From Streptomyces griseocarneus (lineage in GTDB: Bacteria > Actinomycetota > Actinomycetes > Streptomycetales > Streptomycetaceae), in the NCBI RefSeq assembly GCF_014655595.1, contig NZ_BNBL01000002.1:62001-126000 (forward strand): a stretch of 64,000 bases of DNA, given 5' to 3'. Each line of letters opens with the position of its first letter. Positions within the stretch are counted from its first letter, which is position 1. The notes under the pieces were generated by a model that saw nothing but the letters and a program-made list of their open reading frames with translations, was not told the DNA's origin and did not search any database. Position numbers and translations under genes: made by a program. This document shows, in pieces, positions 6,712 to 15,600 of this stretch.

Positions 6712-9591
6712 GTGACGACCGATCACTACGCCCCGCACGGCGTCGCGCACCACGCCCCGGCCCCCGACCCCGTCGTCGCGGCCCTGGGCGGGCTCGGCTC
6801 GGCGGTCGACTGCACGGGCCTGCGCAGCCTGTCCCTGGAGGGCCCGCTCGTCCTGTGGCTCGTCGTGGACGGCGCCCTGGACCTGTTCGCCGTCGACGCC
6901 GCGCAGGAGGGCCACTGGCACTTCCTGGGCCGGCTCGAGGCGGGCACCCTGCTGCTCGGCCCGGCCGAGGGCCCCGCGCACACGCTCGTCGGCCGGCCCC
7001 TGCAGGGCTGCGCGCTGCGCCGCATCGAGCTGCGCGAGCTGTACCGCCCGGAGCACGAAGGCCAGTGGTACGCCGAGCAAGGACCGTACGGGCAGGAACA
7101 GTACGGGCAGTACGGTGGCCCCGGGGCGACGCTCAGCCCGCTGGAGGACGCCTTCGCGCTCGGCGTCGGCCGTGGTCTGCGCGTGCTCTACCAGGCGCCG
7201 CTGGACGGCCGTGCCACCACCGGGCCGGGCGGGGCCGACGACGACGTCCTGTGGATGCAGATCACTCCGGGCAGCGTGCAGTACGGCGCCGCCTACGAGG
7301 GGTACACCGCGGGCACCCTTCTGGTCGACGCGGCGATGTGGCAGGGCATGGTCGACCAGCAGTACCGGCTGCTGTACGCCCTGGACGGCTGGATCGAGCA
7401 GCTGGAACGCGCCCACGAGGACCGTACGGCGGCCGGCATCGAGGCCGGCGAGGCCGCCCGGGCCGGGGCGGACCGGACGCTGCTGGCCTCCATCGGCCGC
7501 TCCCGCGGGGGGTCCCGCCGGGGCGCGGGCGACGACGCGACGTTCGCCGCCTTCCGCCTGGTCGCCGAGGCGGCCGGCATCGCCGTGACCGAACCGGGCG
7601 AGGCCGGCGCGGCCGCGGCAAGGACGGACCCCGTCGAGCGCATCGCGCTCGCCTCGCGGGTCCGCACCCGCGTCGTCGCGCTCGGCGGCCGCTGGTGGCG
7701 GGAGAACCACGGGCCCCTGGTGGGCCGGCGCGAGGAGGACGGGGCGCCGGTCGCACTGCTGTGGCGGCGCGGCCGGTACGAGGCCGTCGACCCCGCCACC
7801 GGCACGCGCGAGCGCGTCGGCAAGGACAACGAGGCCGACTTCGCGCCGGACGCCGTCATGCTCTACCGCCCGCTGCCGGCCGGGAACCCGGGCCTGCTGC
7901 GGCTGCTGCGCTTCAGCGTGCGCGGCACCGGCCCGGACCTGCGCGGCATCGTCGTGGGCGGACTGGTCGCCGTCGCCCTGGGCGCGCTCGTGCCCATCGC
8001 CACCGGCCGGGTCCTCGGCACGTACGTACCCCGCGCCGAGAACGGCCTCATCGTGCAGAGCACGCTGGCGCTCATCGCCACCGGCGTCGTCTCGGCCGCC
8101 TTCATGCTGCTGCAGAACGTCTCCGTCCTGCGGGTGGAGGGCCGGATCGAGGCGACCTTGCAGCCCGCCGTGTGGGACCGGCTGCTGCGGCTGCCGACGT
8201 CGTTCTTCGCCGGCCGCTCCACCGGCGAGCTGGCGGGCGCGGCCATGGGCGTCAGCTCCATCCGCCGCGTGCTGTCCGGCATCGGCCCGGTGGTCCTCCA
8301 GGCGGGCGCGGTCGGCACGGTCAACCTCGTCCTGCTGCTCGCCTACAGCGTGCCGCTGGCAATGGTGGCGCTCGCCATGCTGCTCGTCGTCGCCGTCGCC
8401 TTCCTGGGCCTCGGGCTGTGGCAGCTGCGCTGGCAGCGGCAGCTGATCACACTCGGCAACAAGCTCGACAACCAGGCCTTCCAGACCCTGCGCGGGCTGC
8501 CCAAGCTGCGTGTGGCCGCGGCCGAGAGCTTCGCCTACGCGGCCTGGGCGCGGGAGTTCGCCCGCACCCGCGAGCTGCAGCAGCGCATCGGCCGGGTCAA
8601 GAACGTCGTCACCGTCCTCAACGCCGTCTACCTGCCGCTGTGCACGCTGGTGATGTTCATGCTGCTGGCCGGCCCGGCCCGGGGCAGCATGTCCGCCGAC
8701 GCGTTCCTCACCTTCAGCACCGCCGTGACGATGATGCTGTCCTCGGTCACCCAGCTGACCGGCGCGCTCCTCTCGGCGGCCGCCGTGCAGCCGATGTTCG
8801 AACAGATCAAGCCGGTCCTGCGGGAGCCCACCGAGGTCCCCGGCTCCAGCGTGGCGCCGGGCGAGCTGAGCGGCGCCCTCGAGGCCAAGGGGCTGTCCTA
8901 CCGATACACCGACGACGGCCCGCTGGTGCTCGACGACGTCTCCTTCCGGGTGCGGCCGGGGGAGTTCGTGGCGATCGTGGGGGCCAGCGGCTGCGGCAAG
9001 TCGACCCTGCTGCGGCTGCTCATCGGCTTCGACAAGCCCCACTCCGGCAGCGTGCTCTACGACGGCCAGGACCTGGCGGCGCTCGACCAGGCGGCCGTGC
9101 GCCGCCAGTGCGGCGTCGTCCTGCAGAACGCCCAGCCCTTCTCCGGCTCGATCCTCGACTGTGTTCGCGGTGCCGGGACGTACTCGCTGGAGGAGGCGTG
9201 GGAGGCGGTCGCGATGGCGGGCCTGGCCGAGGACATCAAGGCCATGCCCATGGGCATGCACACCGTGCTGTCCGACGGCGGCGGCACCGTCTCGGGCGGC
9301 CAGCGCCAGCGGCTGATGATCGCCCAGGCCCTCATCCGCAAGCCGCGCGTCCTCTTCTTCGACGAGGCGACCAGCGCGCTGGACAACGAGGCCCAGCGCG
9401 TGGTCATCGAGTCCACCCGTGCCCTGCGCTCCACCCGCGTCGTGATCGCCCACCGGCTGTCGACGATCATGGACGCCGACCGGGTGGTCGTCATGGCGGA
9501 CGGGCGGGTCGTCCAGCAGGGGCCGCCCGCCGAACTGCTGGCCCAGGCGGGCGGCCTCTTCCACGAGCTGGTCCGGCGTCAGCTCGGCTGA
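6712..9591 (+). CDS. NHLM-type bacteriocin ABC transporter with large N-terminal domain
   Basis: 959 residues from GTG 6712. The first 390 or so residues form a soluble domain typical of the second NHLM transporter, here carrying a Gly/Gln/Tyr low-complexity stretch near residues 124-138. A transmembrane domain follows (about 400-660), then an ATPase domain (about 720-950) with Walker A GASGCGKST near 757, VSGGQRQR near 860 and VLFFDEATSALD near 880. There is no C39 domain, so leader removal is left to the upstream transporter; the two probably work as a heteromeric exporter. It is the last gene of the operon and ends 19 nt from the stop of a convergent giant gene, with no room for a separate terminator. 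Confidence 0.9.
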   Translation: MTTDHYAPHGVAHHAPAPDPVVAALGGLGSAVDCTGLRSLSLEGPLVLWLVVDGALDLFAVDAAQEGHWHFLGRLEAGTLLLGPAEGPAHTLVGRPLQGCALRRIELRELYRPEHEGQWYAEQGPYGQEQYGQYGGPGATLSPLEDAFALGVGRGLRVLYQAPLDGRATTGPGGADDDVLWMQITPGSVQYGAAYEGYTAGTLLVDAAMWQGMVDQQYRLLYALDGWIEQLERAHEDRTAAGIEAGEAARAGADRTLLASIGRSRGGSRRGAGDDATFAAFRLVAEAAGIAVTEPGEAGAAAARTDPVERIALASRVRTRVVALGGRWWRENHGPLVGRREEDGAPVALLWRRGRYEAVDPATGTRERVGKDNEADFAPDAVMLYRPLPAGNPGLLRLLRFSVRGTGPDLRGIVVGGLVAVALGALVPIATGRVLGTYVPRAENGLIVQSTLALIATGVVSAAFMLLQNVSVLRVEGRIEATLQPAVWDRLLRLPTSFFAGRSTGELAGAAMGVSSIRRVLSGIGPVVLQAGAVGTVNLVLLLAYSVPLAMVALAMLLVVAVAFLGLGLWQLRWQRQLITLGNKLDNQAFQTLRGLPKLRVAAAESFAYAAWAREFARTRELQQRIGRVKNVVTVLNAVYLPLCTLVMFMLLAGPARGSMSADAFLTFSTAVTMMLSSVTQLTGALLSAAAVQPMFEQIKPVLREPTEVPGSSVAPGELSGALEAKGLSYRYTDDGPLVLDDVSFRVRPGEFVAIVGASGCGKSTLLRLLIGFDKPHSGSVLYDGQDLAALDQAAVRRQCGVVLQNAQPFSGSILDCVRGAGTYSLEEAWEAVAMAGLAEDIKAMPMGMHTVLSDGGGTVSGGQRQRLMIAQALIRKPRVLFFDEATSALDNEAQRVVIESTRALRSTRVVIAHRLSTIMDADRVVVMADGRVVQQGPPAELLAQAGGLFHELVRRQLG

Positions 9592-9610
9592 GCCGGACGG
9601 TGCGCCCGCA

Positions 9611-12600
9611 TCACCCCTCGACGCCGTAGTACTGCGCGAGGAAGCCGATCACCTGGTCCGCGTGCGGAACCAGTTCCGGCAGGTGCGCGGCCAGGGCGGT
9701 GCGCACGGCGGCGGAGAGCTCGGCAGCCGAGGTGGCCGCGCCCCTGACGTAGGGGTCGAGGCGGCGGACGAGCTCGTAGTTGCTCTCCACGTCCAGCTGC
9801 CGCATCGCCTGCTCCAGGGGCGCCGCGCCCGCGGCGGCGAGCGGCGGCAGGAGCCGGCTGACGAAGGTGACGCGGTGCATCACCCGCCAGCACGGCGGCT
9901 TGCGGTCCGACTGGCGGGCCTGGCGCAGGGCGGCGGCGTTCGGGTCGGTGCCGTCCAGCCAGGCGGGGTCGACGACCTTGTGGAAGAAGGTGTCGAAGTG
10001 CTCGGTGTCCTCGCCCAGGTAGAAGCTGAGGAACCGGTACGCGTCCACCTTGCCCGGCGCGTTGACGGGCTTGCCGTCGGCGTCGAAGACCGGCTTGCGG
10101 TTGGCGTCGTACTGCTGGACGTTGCCGGACGGCGAGCAGACCACGTTCAGCCCGAAGGAGCGGGTGGCCTCCCTGCCCCGCGCCCGGGTGACGGACATGC
10201 CGCCGCCGACGGACGCGTCGAGCTGCGCGTTGACGCCGATGCCCATGACGTCGAAGGACGTCCCGACGGAGGCGCCCACCGAACCGGACAGCGAGTACGA
10301 ACCGGAGGTCGTCTCGGTGACGGCGTCGGTCGTCTGCGTCGTCTCGGCGAAGAACCCGCCGTCCGCCGTCCACACGTAGGTGTTGACCAGGTCACGGCGG
10401 GAGAAGCCGTCGCCGGCCGTGCTGCCCGCGGTGTCGCGGCCCTTGCCCGGCGCGGTGTCGCCGCCGATCGCGCCGCCCAGGACGCGGCCCGCCCGCTCGG
10501 CGGTGGGGTCGGGCGCGTGGGTCTCGGTGGAGACGGACTCGTAGTAGCCCCGCAGCCGCTGCTGCTCGCGCTGGATGCGCCGCTTGATGGCGTAGGCCTC
10601 GCGCGGCTTGTAGTAGCTGTACTCGCCGTGGTCGCGGGCGCCGGCGTAGTCGGGGTCGAGGACCTTGCCGTGCTCGTCGTAGCCGACCGCGCCGTCGAGC
10701 GTGCCCTGCTTGGTGTAGCGGGGGTTGAGGGGGAAGGGGATGACGTTCCAGTCCTTGGGGACGTCCGGGTTGGGCTGGATGCGGTAGGCGACCAGGGCGC
10801 CGCTGTGCGCGAGGCGCAGCGCGAAGACGTCGGCGGTCTGGGACTGCACCACCGCGAAGCCGGTGTTGACGGGCACGTAGCGGCGGCCCACTGACGGGTT
10901 GAGCGGCTTGAGCGGGTCCTCCCAGCTGCCCGAGAGGTCCACCTTCATGGCACGGGCGGTGTTCTCGCCCTGCGAGACGGCGGTCTCCTCGGCCCAGCTG
11001 TTGGAGAACTCCAGGCTGCCCCGGACGCCGGCCGACACCTTCGCCTTCACCATCGACTTGGCGACGCCGAAGCCGAGCGGCGCGGTGATCATCCACATGT
11101 CGACGTCGACCTCGTTGGAGAGGGCGAAGCCGAACGCCGCGTCGACGCTGCGCTCCTTGGCCGACGACAGCGAGTGGACGACCTCCTCCGCCTGCGTGAG
11201 CTCCACCGACGCGACGCTGTCGTACGTCGCGCGGTCGGGGTCGATCGTGTTGGGGGTGAGGTTCTCCGACGGCACCGGCGGCGCGCCCTCGACGTAGCCG
11301 ACCAGCTGCGGGTCGAACTGCACCTGGCTGACCCACTCGCTGACCAGGTCGCCGACCTTGTAGCCGGTGACCAGGTACCAGCGGCCGTCCCGCAGGTAGC
11401 CGTACGCCCGCTTCAGGACGCCGAACGCCTCGCCCTTGGCGGTGTACTGCATGTCCGCGTACTCGGCGACGGCGGGCGATCCCGTGACCGTCTCGTGGAA
11501 CGGCGTGCGCATCGCGGCGAGCGCGGAGCGGACCTGGGCGGTGTCACTGGAGACGGGGGCGGTGGACAGCACGGCGGCGGGGCGGGCGGGGGCGGCGCGC
11601 AGCGTCAGGTGGTTGCCGCGCAGCCCCTCGTCGCGCACGAGGTCGGCGCTCTCGTCGGTGGAGGCCCGGTCGAAGGACCAGTAGGCGATCAGGTCCTCCT
11701 TCTCGCCCCGGAGCCGGGTGAAGAGGTTGTCGAGGACCTGCTCCTGGGTGCGGGCGGTGCGCCAGATCCGCACCTCCTCCAGGGTGCCGTGGAAGGGCTG
11801 GTCGGCCTTGCCGTCCTTGAGCCGGGCGCCGAGGGAGAGCTGGGCGTCGCCGTAGCCGGCGAAGTCGTCGCCCTCCAGCGGGTCGCAGGCGACGGACACG
11901 CCGTTGCGGTAGAGGCGGAAGACACTGCCGCGCGGGTCGGGATTGCGGGTCCAGCGCGCGCCGCGCAGCCGGGCCGGGTGGGAACCCGTATTGTCCGCCG
12001 CGGTGTTGCCGGCGTTCTCCTCGAAGCGCCAGTGCGCGATCAGGCCGCGGTCGCGCGCCGAGACGGGCGTCCCGAGCCGGGCCGCGTCGCGGGCCGCGTC
12101 CCACAACCGGACCTCGGCGACGATGCCCGTGAAGGGGCACGTCTCCAGGCCGTCGCGCACCCGGCCGATGTCGAGCGTGCCGGCGTTGCCCTTGGCGCCG
12201 GGCCCCTCGTAGCGGGCGGTGCCGGCCTCGCGGCCGTCGACGAAGAAGCGGACGTCCTGCCACTCCTGGAGGTCGACGGACTCCACGAGCTCCACGGTCT
12301 GCTGGACGGGCTTGCCGTCGGCGCCGGCCGCGGTGATCTCCTTGGAGCCCTTGCGCTCCTGCATCGACCGGCCGCTCTTGCGGACGACGCCGATCCGGTG
12401 GAACGTTCCCGCGGTGAGGGCCTCGGTGGAGGCGAACCGCACGAGCTTCCCGTCCGGCTCCTCGAACCCGAACTCCAGCCGCCCGTCGGGCAGGACGAGC
12501 AGCCGGTACGGGACGCTCCCGCCGGCCCCGTCGGCGGTGCGGCCCTTGGCGAGCAGGCCCTGGGTGGTGCCGAGCGCGTCGACGCGGCAGAACACCTCGA

Positions 12601-15600
12601 CGGTGAGGTCGCCGGTGACGTCGAGCGCGTCGTTGTCGGGCACCTCCAGGTACGCGCCGTCGGACAGCTCGACCGCCCACGACTGCTCGTAGGCGGCGGC
12701 CAGGTGGGTCCACTCGTGCGGAGCGAAGGTGGCGCGGGTGGCCACCAGCCGGTCACCGGCTCCGGCGACGATGCGGTACGTCGTGTCCGCGGTCCGCTCG
12801 AGCGCGGCGGGCGCGGTCGTGGTGGTGACGCCGTCACGCAGATAGACGTGCCGGTTCTGCCCGGAGCGGTCCAGGACGCCCGGCTTGCCGCCCACCCGGG
12901 CGAGCGGGTCGCCGCAGGGCCAGTAGCCCATCAGCCCCGGCTCCTTGCCGGACAGCCGCCGGTTCCTCAGCTCCCGGACCTCCGCGAGGGTGCGGGCGGT
13001 GCCCCAGAGCCTTACCTCGTCCATTTCGACCGCGGCGTAGTCGGCCACCCAGCCGGCGAAGTGACTGCCGAAGCTGAAGAGGCCGTCTCCCTGGTAGGTG
13101 CCCGCCGCGACGCGCCTGGCCTCCTCGACGCCGTCCTTGTAGATCACCTGTTCCCGGGTGGCCGCGTCGAAGGCACAGGCCCAGTGGTGCCAGTCCGTGT
13201 CGTCGTTGCCGTAGTTGGTGGTGACGTCGTCGCCGTAGAACCCGAACCTGAAGGAGCTGGTCTCGGTGAAACCGATGTGCAGGGCGTTCCTTGTGCTGCC
13301 CTGCGACGTACCGTGCCCGATGACGTACTGCGCCTTGCCGTCCCACTTCGTCGTACGCCGCGCCCAGAACTCCACCGTGAAGGACTGGCCGGCGAGGCTG
13401 AAGCCGCTCTCGGTCATGGCCACGCCGCCCTTGCCGTCGAACGCCAGGGCGGGCACGACGGGGGCTGCCGGGGCGAGCAGCCCCAGCGTGTACGGAACGT
13501 CGCCGGTGCCGGCGTGGACGATCCTGGCCGCTCCGGACACCTCCTCGGGGTTGATCCACGCCTCCAGGGTCAGGTCGCGGGTCACCGCCACCCGGTCCAG
13601 CTGCTCCTGCGGCAGGGCGAGGACGTGTCGCTGCCCGTCGAAGGAGTACGCCCGGCCCGGCTTGTCCGCGCGCCAGCGGCAGCCGTGCCCGGCGACGAGG
13701 TCCGACACCTCGCCGAGCGGGACCTCCCGCGCCGTGCCCGGGTCGGCCAGCAGGAGCCGGGAGCCCGCGGAGAGCGGCACGCCGGGGCGGTTGGAGGAGG
13801 CGCGACGGTGGTCGTAGCGCAGCCGCTGGACGGGCTCGCCCGGCTGCGGCTCGGGGCCGCCCTCGCCGGCGTCCAGCCGGAGCGTGGTGGCCCCCGGCGC
13901 GTGATCGGCTTCTGTGAGGTAGAGGTGGCCGCCGACCGTGACGGGCGTACGGGCGGGCAGGGCGACGGAGAGGGGTTCGACGAGCCGGAGGACACCGCCG
14001 GCGACGTCGCCGGCCCGGCCGCCGGACAGGAGTCTCGTGGTCGCGTCGAACGTCTTCACCGCGCCGACCGTGACGGGCTCCTCCGGCGTGCCGTTGACGA
14101 TCGCGGCGAAGTCGGCGGCCCGGCGCGGGAGCCGCTGCCAGGTCTCGCGTTCCTCGCCCCGCTCGATGGTCACGTCGCACAGGCCGGGTCCGTCACCCGC
14201 CGTGACCCGGATCGTCACCGCTCCCAGGCCGGTGCCGGAGTCGCGGGCGGTGAAGGTGACCCCCTGGCCGTCACCCGCCGTCAGCCGGCGGGAGGAGCGC
14301 ACGACCGTGGTGTCGTAGTAGGTGGCGAAGAACTGCCCGTTGGTGCCGCGGAAGTACAGCACGACGTTTCCGGTGGCGCTGTCGAGCAGATACGGCCGGT
14401 CGGCCGAGCGGGCGAAGGACAGCAGGGCGCCGGAGGAGCTCAGGCCGGTGCGGTCGAGGGAGAGCTGGGGCACGGGCAGCGCGATGTCGTCGGCGCCCTT
14501 GAGACCGCCGGTGAGGCGGCCGAGCTCGTCGCGCTTGGCCGTCAGCTCGGCCTGGTGGGCCTCGATCTCGCGGCGGCGCCGCTCGAGCAGCTCACGCTGG
14601 GGCCGGAGTTCGGCGAGCTGGGCGTCGAGCGCCTCCACCCTCTTGCCCGCGTCACGGATGTCGGAGTGCCCGAAGTCGTGGAGGGCGACCCGCTCGATGG
14701 CGAACAGCCCCTCGCCGGACTCGGTGACCGGAGCGGTGTCGTACTGGACGACGCGGTCGCCGAGCCGGTCGGGGGCGCAGACCGCCTTCCCGCTGTGCCG
14801 GTTGACGACGGTGCTGTAGCCGTCGCTCCGCTCGTCGATATGGAAGTGGGTGTTCCAGGCGCCGGCGTTGCGCGGCCACACGATCAGGGGCGCGTCGTTG
14901 TCCTGGCGATCGCCGGCGACGTTCATGTCCTTGCCGGTGTGCGGATTGTGCAGGTGGTAGGGCGTGGGGCCGCTCCAGGACGCCCCCGGGGGAACCAGAA
15001 CGGCCCACAGCGCCGACTTCGCCTCCTTGTCGGAGGTCCTGATCAGCGGTGGTTCGCTCCCGGCGCCGTCGTCCCGCACGGCGAGGTACTGCGGCTTGCC
15101 GTCCCGGGTGTTCTTGAAGCGGAGCCGGCACGTCCAGCCGGAGATGTCCTGCCACCTGTAGTAGAACGCCTCGCGGAGCCGCTCCAGCTCCGGCACGTCG
15201 GCGGTCTGCCGGGCGAGCTGGGCGACCTCGGTCTCCTTGGCCGTGATGTCCTGGACCAGCTCGCGGATCCGGGAGTCCAGCTCGCTGATCGCCTCCACGT
15301 CGGCGCTGCCCTCCGGCGCGGCCAGCACGGGCAGCGCCAGCTCGTCCGGCACCTGGGCGAGGCGGCCGTCGCGTCCGACGCCGAAGTCGACGGTGGCGAG
15401 GTAGGCGTCGTCGGTGGCGGCGCCGGTCTTCGGGTCGGGGCCGGAGGTGGCGTACGACAGGAGGACGCGCGCCTGGCGCTTGGCCGGCTTGGGCTCCTGC
15501 CCGTAGCCGACGGCCGTCTCCTCCTGCTGGTGGTAGAGGACGGCGGACAGGCCTGAGACGGTGGCGCGCCCGGCGACGGCGAAGCTGTCGCGGCGCACGC

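Noticed and set aside
4377-9564. Two long minus-strand open frames opposite the NHLM exporter
   Set aside because: Both are shadows of the ABC transporter genes, with biased composition and no motifs.
11174-15556. Very long open frame on the plus strand (over 1400 codons)
   Set aside because: It lies entirely opposite the giant LamG-protein gene, whose frame has recognisable domains. The plus-strand translation is low-complexity Gly/Arg/Val and has no domains; such mirror frames are usual at 72% GC.
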